Source: a virus | Virus record (IMG/VR): IMGVR_UViG_3300021961_000231 | Coordinates: 1-39,869 of that record | Length of the DNA stretch: 39,869 bases | Direction: 5' to 3' (one strand) | Part shown: positions 17,011 through 24,833 of the stretch, piece by piece | Position numbering within the stretch: position 1 is the first letter of the stretch | Layout of the letters: every line of letters starts with the position of its first letter | The notes under the pieces: generated by a model | What the model saw: only the letters and a program-made list of their open reading frames with translations | Told to the model about the DNA's origin: nothing | Database searches by the model: none | Program-made: the position numbers and the translations under genes

Positions 17011-17577
17011 TTAGCTCCGCTTAATGGCAAAGTTTCCAGGTCCGCTAATTCTAAGTCCAGTCAAATAACGTTCAAAGATTGGCGGGACACGATCAGCGCC
17101 AGTGGCCATGCTGCTAGCGCCAGCAGTTTCAACGTTGATGCTGCCGATCTGAACGCGCTTGTAATCCTCAAGGCCACTCAGACCAAGGCCATCCTTGTTG
17201 TTGTGCAGGTAGACGGCGAGCACAGCCTGAGCCTGCTTGATCTGATCCGGGATCTCCGTGTCAGTGAAATAGTCAGTAGTGATGCGGAAGGGGAAGCCAA
17301 CCGCATAGGTATTGATGTAGGTGTCGGGTTTCCTGACGCCAGTACGCGGCCATTGCAGCGCCTGAGTATCAGTAGCCCGAGCACCTAGAAAACGTTCACG
17401 ATCAAGCCGTTGAACGGCGGAATACAACGCACGATTTTTTTGATCTGTTGTGGCCGACGCCCATGCAGTCACGTCGTCGTTTTCGACCATGCCATCAATT
17501 AACGCCTGTGCATCAGCAAGGGTCAGATAGCTATTCGCGCTAGCTCCGCCAACGGTGGCGTCAATCGTGATCGCCAT
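17011..17577 (-). CDS. Head-tail adaptor (DnaT-like/gp6-type connector)
   Basis: This 188-aa protein has the pattern of phage head-tail adaptors often labelled DnaT-like. The N-terminus is ITIDATVGGASANSYLTLAD, followed by NRALYSAVQRLDRERFLG and LQWPRTGVRKPD, then helices (DQIKQAQAVLAVYL). It binds below the portal in mature virions. It overlaps the end of the upstream gene by 17 bases and begins the connector gene run. The family call is from motif recognition. Confidence 0.78.
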   Translation of the reverse strand: MAITIDATVGGASANSYLTLADAQALIDGMVENDDVTAWASATTDQKNRALYSAVQRLDRERFLGARATDTQALQWPRTGVRKPDTYINTYAVGFPFRITTDYFTDTEIPDQIKQAQAVLAVYLHNNKDGLGLSGLEDYKRVQIGSINVETAGASSMATGADRVPPIFERYLTGLRISGPGNFAIKRS

Positions 17578-17737
17578 TTACAGGCTCCGTTTTGGGCTTA
17601 GAAGTCCGCTGCCTTTTGGGCTTTGGCTCTTCTTTGGTTTGTTCAATTTTAGGAGTGGGCTCTGCATTAGAAAAAGAGGCCCCAGCCGAAGCCGAGACCT
17701 CCGATTCACGCAGTCGCCGGAAGGCGAACATACCCAT
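17561..17737 (-). CDS. Small Lys/Pro-rich head-cluster protein
   Basis: This 58-aa protein starts at an ATG overlapping the stop of the decoration gene (TGATG) and ends 17 bases inside the adaptor gene. The N-terminus is MGMFAFRRLRESE, and the C-terminal half is Lys/Pro/Glu-rich (TKEEPKPKRQRTSKPKTEP), likely disordered. Similar low-complexity small proteins occur next to capsid genes of related phages. Their role is unknown to me. Confidence 0.62.
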   Translation of the reverse strand: MGMFAFRRLRESEVSASAGASFSNAEPTPKIEQTKEEPKPKRQRTSKPKTEPVNGDHD

Positions 17738-18102
17738 CAGGAGCTAGCGCCCTTCAGAGCAACGAAGTTCAGAACGATTGCTTCGGCCAGAGCGCCGCCA
17801 GACACGTTGCCAACAGTGATCTTGAAAGACCCTGCAGCAATGGTGTTGGCCTGCACCACATAGGCGCCAGCAGTACCGGCAGAACCGTGGTTGACCACGA
17901 CAACATCAGTGGCAGACACTTCGCTGTTGGTCACGGTGAAGGTGACTTCAGCAGCATCAGCCAAAGAGGCGTTGTGCATGGTGATTTGACCCGAAGCAGC
18001 GTTCAGGGTCACGCCAGTGGACTTGCTGGTTGCTTGGGTGACAGTGCCACCAGTAGCGGGTCCAACAAGTTTCCCGGCGCTAACTTCAAACATGGAAGCC
18101 AT
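17737..18102 (-). CDS. Head decoration-like protein
   Basis: This 121-aa beta-rich protein lies directly downstream of the major capsid gene. The sequence VTQATSKSTGVTLNAASGQI and then TMHNASLADAAEVTFTVTNS matches, from memory, a frequent small protein after capsid genes in environmental phages. It is low in charge and high in Val/Ala/Thr, suited to a surface trimer that stabilises the capsid. A near-perfect ribosome site precedes it, as expected for a high-copy protein. The decoration role is inferred from place and composition. Confidence 0.68.
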   Translation of the reverse strand: MASMFEVSAGKLVGPATGGTVTQATSKSTGVTLNAASGQITMHNASLADAAEVTFTVTNSEVSATDVVVVNHGSAGTAGAYVVQANTIAAGSFKITVGNVSGGALAEAIVLNFVALKGASS

Positions 18103-18110
18103 CGTTAGTT

Positions 18111-18116
18111 CCTCCT
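18111..18116 (-). promoter_or_regulatory. Strong Shine-Dalgarno site of the decoration-protein gene
   Basis: AGGAGG on the minus strand lies eight bases before the ATG at 18102. It stands out because few genes of this window have a clear ribosome site, and many use stop-start overlaps instead. Confidence 0.75.
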
Positions 18117-18117
18117 A

Positions 18118-19140
18118 TCAGTCGTAGTTGGAAGTGATGGTCGCACGCACGATTCCAATGTTCTTGGTTTCGTACACTTTCGACCAGTTGCCAACGGTGG
18201 CCAGCTGAGCGCGGGTCGGGTTGGTGGTGGTCACGCCCCACTTAGCACCCACAGGGTGATAGATGTAGTGCATGTCCACAGACATTGCATCGCTCTTGGC
18301 GAGGATGTCGCGGTCGGTTTCGGTCCGCATTGCAGCTTGCTCACCAGAGGCAACAGCGCCAGGGGTGAAGAAGTAGCAAGCGTAGTTACCACCGCTGTTG
18401 GTGACATCATCCGAAATCACAACGCGCATCCCCATGTAAGTGGGAACACGAACATCACCGAAGGAAGCAACAACGCTACCGGCGAATGCGTCAGGCTGAG
18501 CGGTGTCGGGGGTCAGGCCACCGGCAATTTCGCTAGACAGAACGTAATCAATGGACTTGCGCTCAACAAGGTCGTAGTAGCAAGCAGAGTGCATTGCCAC
18601 GGTGGTCAGCTTGTCGCCTTGGTCGCCCAGAAGAGCGCGAGCCTTAGCCACTTGACGGGGGCCGAGAGCAGTGGCGCCGCTGGTATCGAAGCGCAGGGCA
18701 TCGAAAGCGGGGGAGTCACCGCCGGTCAGAGCACCGAAGACACCATCAAGGGACTTCAGCAGGTCGGCTTGCTGTTGGTTGGCCAGATAGGCGCCCAGCT
18801 TTTGACCGATAGCGGCCATGGGGTCGGAACCAGCAGCCAGAGCAGCCAGGTCACGGGCCTCAAAAGCGCGACCACGGTGCAGGACCACGCCAATTTGCTT
18901 GTCGGCAGTGATCTTGCCAGGGGTCAGGCTGGAAGAATCAGACAGAACCTCCAGATCGCCAGACAGGTTGGCTTTCCAGAAAGGAACGTTGACGAAATCG
19001 CCACCATCTTCCGAAGTATTCAGCGCCTCAAGAGGCTGAACAACACCGCTGGCAAGGAATGCGTTGCGCTGGGTGGTTTGTTCAATCACATAAGGCGTAA
19101 AAATTTCGGGGATGATGACATCAGAGCGAAGAGTCGCCAT
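18118..19140 (-). CDS. Major capsid protein
   Basis: This 340-aa protein follows the scaffold gene and has the outline of phage coat proteins of the HK97-fold superfamily. The N-terminus is MATLRSDVIIPEIFTPYVIE, followed by VNVPFWKANLSGD near residue 50 and ADKQIGVVLHRGRAFEARDL near 80. Further on come ALLGDQGDKLTTVAMHSACY near residues 170-189 and YMGMRVVISDDV near 230. The C-terminal stretch (HYIYHPVGAKWG) is also typical. There is no N-terminal delta domain or protease gene nearby, consistent with a separate scaffold. Confidence 0.88.
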   Translation of the reverse strand: MATLRSDVIIPEIFTPYVIEQTTQRNAFLASGVVQPLEALNTSEDGGDFVNVPFWKANLSGDLEVLSDSSSLTPGKITADKQIGVVLHRGRAFEARDLAALAAGSDPMAAIGQKLGAYLANQQQADLLKSLDGVFGALTGGDSPAFDALRFDTSGATALGPRQVAKARALLGDQGDKLTTVAMHSACYYDLVERKSIDYVLSSEIAGGLTPDTAQPDAFAGSVVASFGDVRVPTYMGMRVVISDDVTNSGGNYACYFFTPGAVASGEQAAMRTETDRDILAKSDAMSVDMHYIYHPVGAKWGVTTTNPTRAQLATVGNWSKVYETKNIGIVRATITSNYD

Positions 19141-19221
19141 GAGTCAGAACCAGAAATGTTTTACGTTGCGGGCGTAACCCATTGACGATCCGGCGTAGCC
19201 TTCGCGTCTAACACAGACATA

Positions 19222-19917
19222 TTAAGCATTGTTCGCGGCAGCTTTCAATCGTTCGTACAGATCACGATCAGTGCGGAAGATTCGAGCCTGTTCAGTCAGG
19301 TTGAAATGCTCGCGGTCGAATGGGTTTTTGGTGCCGGGTTGAATCTCGGCGGATGCGGCCTTGGTGCCAACAGGAGCGCCAGAACCTTTGACGGCAGGCG
19401 GCTTAAACAGATAGCCACGCTCAGTCTTGAGCTTTTCAACCCACTGGCTCATGGGCACTTCGTTGTAGCCATCAACGGCCACAGGATTGCCCGATTCGTC
19501 CAGCTTCAGCTGATCACGCACTAGGCGCAAGGTGTCGTGCGGGTTATGCGCGCCTTGCTCAGCCAGGATCGCAATCACGCGGTTGTCCAGCTGATTAACG
19601 GTCAGCTTCGACTCAAGATCGCCAATCCGTTTCTTGTAATCCTCTTCACGCTCAGAGAATTGCTGGGCGTACTGCTTGAGGGCTTCGTCGTATTTGCCCT
19701 TGGATTCGAGCTCCTCCTGTTCCTTGCGGCGCTTGAACTCAACAAGCTCTTTGACATCAACGCCATCGGGGACAACAGGCGCCTTTTCCTTCTGTTCCTT
19801 CAACTTGCCGATCAGCTCGAAGTTTTTGCGTTCAAGGGCTTCAATGCTTTTCTTGAGTGCATCAAGCTCTTGATTATCCGCAGTCGGCGTAGCGTCCTGC
19901 ATTTGTTCGTCGGACAT
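19222..19917 (-). CDS. Capsid scaffolding protein
   Basis: This 231-aa, highly charged, helical protein comes directly before the capsid gene. Residues about 15-110 are a strong coiled coil (ELDALKKSIEALERKN, KRRKEQEELESKGKYDEAL). The C-terminal part is basic and probably meets the coat protein (LTEQARIFRTDRDLYERLKA). Scaffold proteins guide procapsid assembly and then leave. A predicted promoter with the TATACTCC motif lies 26 bases upstream, so scaffold and capsid may have their own transcript. Confidence 0.85.
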   Translation of the reverse strand: MSDEQMQDATPTADNQELDALKKSIEALERKNFELIGKLKEQKEKAPVVPDGVDVKELVEFKRRKEQEELESKGKYDEALKQYAQQFSEREEDYKKRIGDLESKLTVNQLDNRVIAILAEQGAHNPHDTLRLVRDQLKLDESGNPVAVDGYNEVPMSQWVEKLKTERGYLFKPPAVKGSGAPVGTKAASAEIQPGTKNPFDREHFNLTEQARIFRTDRDLYERLKAAANNA

Positions 19918-19942
19918 GAAATACCCGTAGGGTTACAGGTGG

Positions 19943-19970
19943 AGTATATCTCTATTTTCAAGGGCAACAA
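19943..19970 (-). promoter_or_regulatory. Promoter/operator motif before scaffold and capsid genes
   Basis: On the minus strand, TTGTTG (19970-19965), a 16-base gap and TATACT (19948-19943) resemble a sigma70-type promoter. The element GAGATATACTCCACCTG is shared in large part with sites at 30064 and 32292, including bases beyond the -10. The conserved part is a near palindrome and may be an operator. Confidence 0.62.
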
Positions 19971-20003
19971 TCAGACTGATGCGGTAATCCCGCCACAGGG
20001 ACA

Positions 20004-20192
20004 ATGCGCGAGTGGAATACACCAATACGGGAGCCGTGGAATCCTGTGATTAGCCAACTACTGCGGGCGATTGACCTGCATACGCGCCAATACTTCGCCA
20101 CAGGCGACAAGTGGCACGCAGAACGGGCTGACCAGCTGCGGCGTTATGTGATCGACCTGAAGGAATGGATCTTCAAGATGGAAGGCCGTTAG
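20004..20192 (+). CDS. Small plus-strand gene of unknown role inside the head cluster
   Basis: This 62-aa protein is encoded against the direction of the surrounding structural genes. Its sequence looks like a real soluble helical protein (SQLLRAIDLHTRQYFATGDK, then HAERADQLRRYVIDLKEWIF) and not a frame shadow. It diverges from the scaffold gene and meets the small basic gene at 20173 with a 20-base overlap. The ATG at 20004 has only a weak GGGAC upstream. It could be a moron or a regulator. I do not recognise a family, and doubt remains whether it is expressed. Confidence 0.5.
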   Translation: MREWNTPIREPWNPVISQLLRAIDLHTRQYFATGDKWHAERADQLRRYVIDLKEWIFKMEGR

Positions 20193-20310
20193 CGCTTTTG
20201 CCTTTGCCCTTGTGCGCTGAATCCTTCATCAGCCGACCATCGGGCATGTAGTGATAGCCCTTGGGTGCCTTCTTTTTGCCTGATTTGGCTGGTTTCTTGC
20301 CGTAAGCCAT
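20173..20310 (-). CDS. Small Lys-rich head-cluster protein
   Basis: This 45-aa very basic protein (MAYGKKPAKSGKKKAPKGYH, then YMPDGRLMKDSAHKGKGK) starts at an ATG overlapping the previous stop (TGATG); another in-frame ATG lies six bases upstream. The KGYHYMPDG-[RK]-LMKDSAH pattern is, from memory, frequent in small genes beside capsid genes of marine and freshwater phages. It may bind DNA or capsid interior by charge. No proven function is known to me. Confidence 0.72.
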   Translation of the reverse strand: MAYGKKPAKSGKKKAPKGYHYMPDGRLMKDSAHKGKGKSANGLPS

Positions 20311-20594
20311 CACCATTTCACCTTATTAGCCCAGTATGCCGCCGACATTTTGCCTTTGGCGATATTTTTGGCGTGGCGCGCTTGGAACGATGCCCTTCTG
20401 GCCTTGTTGGCTTCTGATTCACCTTTTCGCGCTGGTGAGCCTTTTACGCCCTGCTGACCAAACCTAATCAGCTTTACCTCGTCGCCTTCCTTGGCCAGGA
20501 CGACATGGGATTTGTTGGGATGCTTCGGCGTGCGCTTGGGCTTGTTGTAGCCCTCAAATTCTTCGCCGCGATATTTAATCGTCATCTTCGTCAT
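20310..20594 (-). CDS. Conserved basic phage protein (DUF5872-like)
   Basis: This 94-aa basic protein has a distinctive conserved pattern: FEGYNKPKRTPKHPNKSHVV, KLIRFGQQGVKG, and a C-terminal block of FQARHAKNIAKGKMSAAYWA. This family is widespread in environmental phages and is usually near head genes. It overlaps the upstream gene by 20 bases and has two nearby ATG codons (20594 and 20585). The function is not established, and an association with DNA or capsid is only a guess from charge and location. Confidence 0.75.
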   Translation of the reverse strand: MTKMTIKYRGEEFEGYNKPKRTPKHPNKSHVVLAKEGDEVKLIRFGQQGVKGSPARKGESEANKARRASFQARHAKNIAKGKMSAAYWANKVKW

Positions 20595-20754
20595 CCTCCG
20601 TGCAGGTAATGACTTCTACGCCTTCAGCCAGTCTGCCCAGTAACGCACCAAGGATTTCAGGGCTGTTGGGCGTAGGAAACATGAAGCGGCCTTCAACAAT
20701 GCCGTCGGCACATTTCAGGTAAGTGCAGCTGCCTTCCCAGATCCGACCTTTCAT
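20575..20754 (-). CDS. Small hypothetical protein with acidic tail
   Basis: This 59-aa protein starts at an ATG in a four-base overlap with the upstream stop. The sequence MKGRIWEGSCTYLKCADGIV leads to a helical end and a tail of seven acidic residues (TEDDEDDD). It sits in a chain of five translationally coupled small genes between the Mu-F-like and scaffold genes. I do not recognise the family. Confidence 0.6.
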   Translation of the reverse strand: MKGRIWEGSCTYLKCADGIVEGRFMFPTPNSPEILGALLGRLAEGVEVITCTEDDEDDD

Positions 20755-20981
20755 TTGCGTTTTGGCGCTGCCTTCAATTCTGACCGCTTTTTAAGGACTG
20801 GGTTACCGGTCGATTCTGATTTGATTCTGAGAACCGGATCAGATCCAGAGCCAACACGAACAACAGTGCCGCCATTGGCAGTGCGAACAGAGCCGCGCTT
20901 ACCTTCTTTGCCGACGACCACGCCATAGGTGCGAGTGCCTTGATAAACCCAGCTAACACGGGAGCCAATGCCAATGGCCAT
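20751..20981 (-). CDS. Small SH3/Tudor-like basic protein
   Basis: This 76-aa protein begins MAIGIGSRVSWVYQGTRTYG and continues VVVGKEGKRGSVRTANGGTV, a pattern like small hypervariable Tudor-type (DUF2945-like) beta-barrel proteins. The C-terminus is Lys-rich (KKRSELKAAPKRK). The ATG at 20981 overlaps the preceding stop (TGATG); a GTG three bases earlier is less likely. Its place in the basic head-cluster run suggests a virion-associated nucleic-acid or protein adaptor, but this is unproven. Confidence 0.65.
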   Translation of the reverse strand: MAIGIGSRVSWVYQGTRTYGVVVGKEGKRGSVRTANGGTVVRVGSGSDPVLRIKSESTGNPVLKKRSELKAAPKRK

Positions 20982-21124
20982 CACTTCTTCTTGCGACGTT
21001 TACGGGATTTGCCAGCCTTGGAATAGGCAATGGCCGCGGCCTGTTTGGGGTCACGACCAGACTTTATTTCGCGCCTGATGTTTTCTTGAATGACCTTTTT
21101 GCTTCGGCCTTTCTTGAGTGGCAT
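20981..21124 (-). CDS. Small basic protein (DUF6496-like)
   Basis: This 47-aa protein reads MPLKKGRSKKVIQENIRREI, then KSGRDPKQAAAIAYSKAGKS and ends in a run of Arg and Lys. The pattern M-P-L-K-K-G-x-S-x-x-[VT]-I-x-x-N-I...Q-A-[AV]-A-I-A is very common in phage genomes near portal and head genes. Function is unknown. It follows the Mu-F-like gene after 24 bases and is coupled to the next gene by a one-base overlap. Confidence 0.75.
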   Translation of the reverse strand: MPLKKGRSKKVIQENIRREIKSGRDPKQAAAIAYSKAGKSRKRRKKK

Positions 21125-21148
21125 CAGTTCAAGGCGGATGCTGTCAGC

Positions 21149-22465
21149 CTAATCAACCCGGACCTTGCCGTAACTCCGCTGCAGTTGAGCCAGGGTGACT
21201 TCACTGCCGTCTTCGCGCACCATGCGAACCAAGGCATCCTGCGGGCCGTATTTATTGGACAACTTTCTGAAGTACGCGGCGCGGCGGTCACTGCGGAAAA
21301 CATCTTTCTGATAATCCTTGCTTTGACCTTCGAGCCATTTGCCGTAAGTGACGTTGGCGGGCACTGGGCCTTCAGCTGATGCACGCTTGCCAATGCCGAT
21401 CACCTTTTCAGGCGGCGTCAGTTCAAGTCCTTCGTAGTCAATGATCGGCACGGTAGTGCTGCGGCAGTTGAAATGAATAGGTGGCTGCGGTCCTTTGCCG
21501 TATTCAAATTCTTGGCCGTCAAGGCTGGCGCAGATCGCTGAAGTCCGGCTATCCAGCGTGGCGACGTAGCGATACTTCTGCGTCACGTCCTGATTAGCCT
21601 TATAGACCTGTTCACTGGCTGCATTGGCGACCTGTTGCACCGAAGTTCGTACAAGTGTCAAAACCTGATGGTCAGCAGCCTTGGTCAGTTCACCGCCAGC
21701 CAGAGCTTGTTGCCGTGCGGTCTTAGCCAACTGGCCAAAGTTCAAGCTTCCAACCATGCGCCGTGCGATTTGCGCCGTTGGCTCACCAGTCAGCAGGCCA
21801 GTGCGAACAATGACGTTGAATCGTTGCGCCTGTGCTTCGGCTAAGCCGCGGAAAGCTTTAGACACGACATCGCCGTTGGGCAAAGTTATGGCTGAGCCTT
21901 GAGCTGCGGTCAGATTGAAGCCACCAGTACCAGGCAGCGTGAAGTTCAGATCTGTTGGGTCAACCGTGGCCACAGTCGCCGCAAAGTTGGGCGCCACCTC
22001 AACAGTATTGACCACACGCTGAGCCACAACGCTTGGTTCAATGCCACGCGCACCAACCTGCCCGCCCTCAATCGCAAACTTCAGCTGTTCAGTGACAAAC
22101 TCAGTTTGTAGCTCGGCCAAGCCTTGCAATTCACGCGCCACATATGCAGTGCTGCGGCCAGACCATGCATCAAGCGATTCCTTGAGCTGAGCGAGGATCA
22201 CGCGCAACCGCTGGGCCTGCACTGATTGCGGGCTGACGATTCCAGCGCCTGCAGTTACTTCGCCAAGGTCAATCGCCTTTAGGTCAGCAACAGCACTGAG
22301 AATGATGTTGTTGTAGTCCCGCACGATCTGGCGAGCGACACCATTACCAAAACGGTTCAGGTCAATGGCATTGCGGTAGATATTGGCGATGGGTTGATTG
22401 GGGTCAATCCGCCGCTTGTACTGCTCAACATTGAGAAGGCGAGGCGTTACGCCAGATTGCGTCAT
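21149..22465 (-). CDS. Minor head protein, Mu F/SPP1 gp7-like
   Basis: This 438-aa protein has a long helical N-terminus. Near residues 305-350 it carries the signature of the Mu-F/SPP1 gp7 family: KYRYVATLDSRTSAICASLD, G-Q-E-F, then P-P-I-H-F-N-C-R-S-T. The Cys, His and second Cys are the conserved residues. It acts in head morphogenesis and probably DNA ejection. The ATG is in a four-base overlap with the portal stop, the normal portal-to-MuF order. Confidence 0.85.
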   Translation of the reverse strand: MTQSGVTPRLLNVEQYKRRIDPNQPIANIYRNAIDLNRFGNGVARQIVRDYNNIILSAVADLKAIDLGEVTAGAGIVSPQSVQAQRLRVILAQLKESLDAWSGRSTAYVARELQGLAELQTEFVTEQLKFAIEGGQVGARGIEPSVVAQRVVNTVEVAPNFAATVATVDPTDLNFTLPGTGGFNLTAAQGSAITLPNGDVVSKAFRGLAEAQAQRFNVIVRTGLLTGEPTAQIARRMVGSLNFGQLAKTARQQALAGGELTKAADHQVLTLVRTSVQQVANAASEQVYKANQDVTQKYRYVATLDSRTSAICASLDGQEFEYGKGPQPPIHFNCRSTTVPIIDYEGLELTPPEKVIGIGKRASAEGPVPANVTYGKWLEGQSKDYQKDVFRSDRRAAYFRKLSNKYGPQDALVRMVREDGSEVTLAQLQRSYGKVRVD

Positions 22466-23928
22466 TGCTCGTCAGCGGGGACTTCTTCTTCCATCACGTC
22501 CTCGCCAAGCAGGTTTTCAGGCCCGCCCATTTCGATAAGGCCACCAGCTTGGGTTGCTTCCAGCTCTTCCTCAACGTCAAAATCATCGCCAAGGATTTCG
22601 CCTTCGCTGAGCTGATCAAGCAAGGTCTTTTGCGTGATGGACCCAGAGGTGTAGAGCTGCAGCAGCGCCAGGATTTCCTGAGGCTCAAGGCGTGCGCCAA
22701 CAAAATCACGGTTGACGAAACTGGAACCAGCCTGCGCTTGGCCAACGTAATCAGCGTGGAACTTGAGGCAGTTGTCCAGTAGATCCTGCACCTGCTGAGC
22801 AATGACCATCATGGTGCTGTCGCCCTGGCTGCGATCAATCCGCTTGGATTCAGCGGTTTCAGCGCTCATCTTTTGACCAAGGACAGCAGACAGGCCAAGC
22901 TCGTTGATTTGTTTTTCAAGCTGCTCTAGGCGGCGGTATTGAGCTTCAAAGCTCTTGCCGTCAGGCTCGATATATTCAGCGCGACCTTCAGCGGGGAAGG
23001 CAATAGCTTCGCCAGGGCCAGCGCTTACTTCCTCGGCAGATGACGGGAAGCCGTAGAACGCGAGCATGGGCACCGCGCTTACATGTAAAATGTTGTCTAA
23101 ATCACTTTGAATTTGATAGGACTTGAGGTTTAGCTCTGCGATGTCTTCCATCGGCGGGCGTGACTCAAGTAGCCCAACACGGTTGGAATAGGCAACAGCA
23201 AAGGGGATGTAATCAAGGCTGGTCTGGCCTTCAGCTACTACCTCAAAATCACCGCTGTTTTCACCTTGGCGGTACAGCTGATAAGAACCAGGGCGCAGCA
23301 CGCGGATTTGCTCAACGTACTTTTCGCCAAACTCACCGTCGGGGATGACGACACGTTCCATTAGGCGCAGCATGGTCAGCTGCTGAGCGCCATTGACGAT
23401 CTCAGAACGCCAACCAAGGATGTCTCTTGGCGTGTACGCGCACCAGTACGGGCGAAGGCTTGCAACATCCGTGATGTTTTGGGTTTCGCTGTCATCAGCA
23501 GTTGGGAAATCAACCAACACGCCGACGTGGCCATAGCGCACAACTTTGCGCGTCAATTCATAGGTGAAAATGTTTAGATCGTTACCCTGCAAATCCACGT
23601 CAAACAGCTGTTCGCGGACTTGATCAGCAACGTTGTCGAGCTTGACGGGCTTGCGGGTCAACATGCCAGCCAGCATCCGTTCAAGGCGCTGGTAATACGG
23701 CGGGCAAACGCTGCGGGCTAAGCGGTTGTCGTAGCTCTCGTCCTGTTCGCGTGGTTCCTGCGGAAGGTAACGCCGATGCTTGCGGCGCATCCCGTAAGTG
23801 CCCTGCAGTAGATCTTCAATCAGGATCCAGTGCGGTTCTTGAACGGCCCAAGCACTATTCGGGTCCTGCACCTGAGCGGCTTGACGCACAATCGCCCGGT
23901 CGTAGTGCTTGAAACCGGTGTAAGTCAT
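22462..23928 (-). CDS. Portal protein (DUF4055 type)
   Basis: This 488-aa protein forms the ring at the capsid vertex through which DNA is packed. Family features include an N-terminal YDNRLARSVCPPYYQRLERM region, then VVRYGHVGVLVDFPTAD, YIPFAVAYSNRVGL near residue 240, and DIAELNLKSYQIQSDLDNIL. The C-terminal coiled part (RRLEQLEKQINELGL, then QKMSAETAESKRIDRSQGD) is also typical, and the tail is acidic. It lies upstream of the Mu-F-like protein and downstream of the terminase genes. This is a confident family call. Confidence 0.88.
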   Translation of the reverse strand: MTYTGFKHYDRAIVRQAAQVQDPNSAWAVQEPHWILIEDLLQGTYGMRRKHRRYLPQEPREQDESYDNRLARSVCPPYYQRLERMLAGMLTRKPVKLDNVADQVREQLFDVDLQGNDLNIFTYELTRKVVRYGHVGVLVDFPTADDSETQNITDVASLRPYWCAYTPRDILGWRSEIVNGAQQLTMLRLMERVVIPDGEFGEKYVEQIRVLRPGSYQLYRQGENSGDFEVVAEGQTSLDYIPFAVAYSNRVGLLESRPPMEDIAELNLKSYQIQSDLDNILHVSAVPMLAFYGFPSSAEEVSAGPGEAIAFPAEGRAEYIEPDGKSFEAQYRRLEQLEKQINELGLSAVLGQKMSAETAESKRIDRSQGDSTMMVIAQQVQDLLDNCLKFHADYVGQAQAGSSFVNRDFVGARLEPQEILALLQLYTSGSITQKTLLDQLSEGEILGDDFDVEEELEATQAGGLIEMGGPENLLGEDVMEEEVPADEQ

Positions 23929-23936
23929 TTCTTGCG

Positions 23937-23967
23937 CCTAGCCATGCACAAATTCTATGGCTCTAGG
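23937..23967. other. Inverted repeat in the portal leader
   Basis: CCTAGCCAT and ATGGCTCTAGG form a 9-bp stem with a 2-base bulge around an 11-base spacer, starting nine bases upstream of the portal ATG at 23928. No T-run follows on either strand, so it is not a simple terminator. It could be an RNA processing or translation-control hairpin, or a protein site. Confidence 0.4.
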
Positions 23968-24045
23968 TTAATCGTGATTGTTGGCTGGGCCTCCGATACC
24001 ACCACACACGGCGTTCATCCTTACGGGTAGAACCGACCCAGCAAA

Positions 24046-24234
24046 TTAGTCTGCCTCTTCAGCGTGGAAGATTTCTTCGTCTAGGGAATCAGCGGCCTCA
24101 TCAAATCCTTGTTCGTAGAGCCATTGCTGAATGACAGCGAGCATGGCCGCGGCGGGTTGACTGAAATTTTGGGCGTCAAGGTCTTGGGCTGCGTCAAAAG
24201 CAGCTTCCATTTCGTGCCAGAGGTAGGTGGCCAT
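24046..24234 (-). CDS. Small acidic hypothetical protein
   Basis: This 62-aa protein (MATYLWHEMEAAFDAAQDLD at the start, FDEAADSLDEEIFHAEEAD at the end) is helical and strongly acidic. It lies alone between the RlpA-like gene and the portal gene, with about 42 and 117 bases of non-coding sequence at its sides. I do not recognise a family. The consistent reading frame and co-direction with neighbours support it as a gene. Confidence 0.62.
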   Translation of the reverse strand: MATYLWHEMEAAFDAAQDLDAQNFSQPAAAMLAVIQQWLYEQGFDEAADSLDEEIFHAEEAD

Positions 24235-24276
24235 TGAAAGTGTGCGGCAGATTCAGGGTAATCGGCATGGCAACGG

Positions 24277-24609
24277 TTAGTAACTGATGCGAACGGTGGC
24301 GACGCCATCAACAGGGACACCAAGACGTTGGGCAGCAGCGGCGGATAGGTCAATGCTGTTGCAATCGCAGCGGTCAGTAATTGGCACGATCAAGGATCGA
24401 CCCTTGTGCGAGACGCGAACTTTGGTGCCGCATGAAAGCCAAGGGTGAGCGGCAGAGATGCCGGAATAGTGCCGGTAGGCCTGACCGCAATAGGTCGTGC
24501 GGCCATCGAACCATGGGTGATAGACGGTGGCGGTGACCGGACGGCCAGTGTGATGAGCGAAGGCTGGACCGTTAAGCAGCAGTGCTGCAGCGAAGAGAAG
24601 TCGTTTCAT
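24277..24609 (-). CDS. Exported RlpA-like double-psi beta-barrel protein
   Basis: This 110-aa protein has a clear signal peptide (MKRLLFAAALLLNGPAFA, cleavage likely after residue 18). The rest matches the RlpA/expansin-type double-psi barrel: AAHPWLSCGTKVRVSHKGRS, then LIVPITDRCDCNSIDLSAAA, including the conserved Asp of the T-D-R motif and I-D-L-S. Cellular RlpA cleaves denuded peptidoglycan. This short form has the barrel alone, without a SPOR domain. The ATG overlaps the preceding stop by four bases. A role in wall remodelling or lysis is possible but unproven. Confidence 0.78.
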   Translation of the reverse strand: MKRLLFAAALLLNGPAFAHHTGRPVTATVYHPWFDGRTTYCGQAYRHYSGISAAHPWLSCGTKVRVSHKGRSLIVPITDRCDCNSIDLSAAAAQRLGVPVDGVATVRISY

Positions 24610-24830
24610 TGCGGCTTTGGGCGACGGGCGGCGCGGAGATTAGGAGGGATGCGCGGATTCCAGCCTTCAAGAGCTTCACAACATGCGTTTAACTCTTGGT
24701 CTGCGCCCCATCGAGCGGCGAGTGTGGCGAATCGCATCTTGACTTCAAACATGAAGGGAGCGTCCAACGCCACATCGGACCACTCCTGTACCAGCTCCGG
24801 CGGTGGGGTAATCGGGTGTTGTTGTGTCAT
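24606..24830 (-). CDS. Small conserved hypothetical protein
   Basis: This 74-aa protein starts MTQQHPITPPPELVQEW and has the pattern LAARWGADQELNACCEALEG followed by LRAARRPKPQ. From memory this pattern recurs in picocyanobacterial phages, usually as a small gene of unknown role. It follows a terminator and is coupled to the RlpA-like gene by an ATGA overlap. No catalytic motif is evident. Confidence 0.68.
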   Translation of the reverse strand: MTQQHPITPPPELVQEWSDVALDAPFMFEVKMRFATLAARWGADQELNACCEALEGWNPRIPPNLRAARRPKPQ

Positions 24831-24833
24831 AAG

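Noticed and set aside
18256-19185. A 309-codon plus-strand open frame opposite the major capsid gene
   Set aside because: It mirrors the codon pattern of a strongly supported capsid gene, its protein is low-complexity and unlike any fold, and it lacks a ribosome site.
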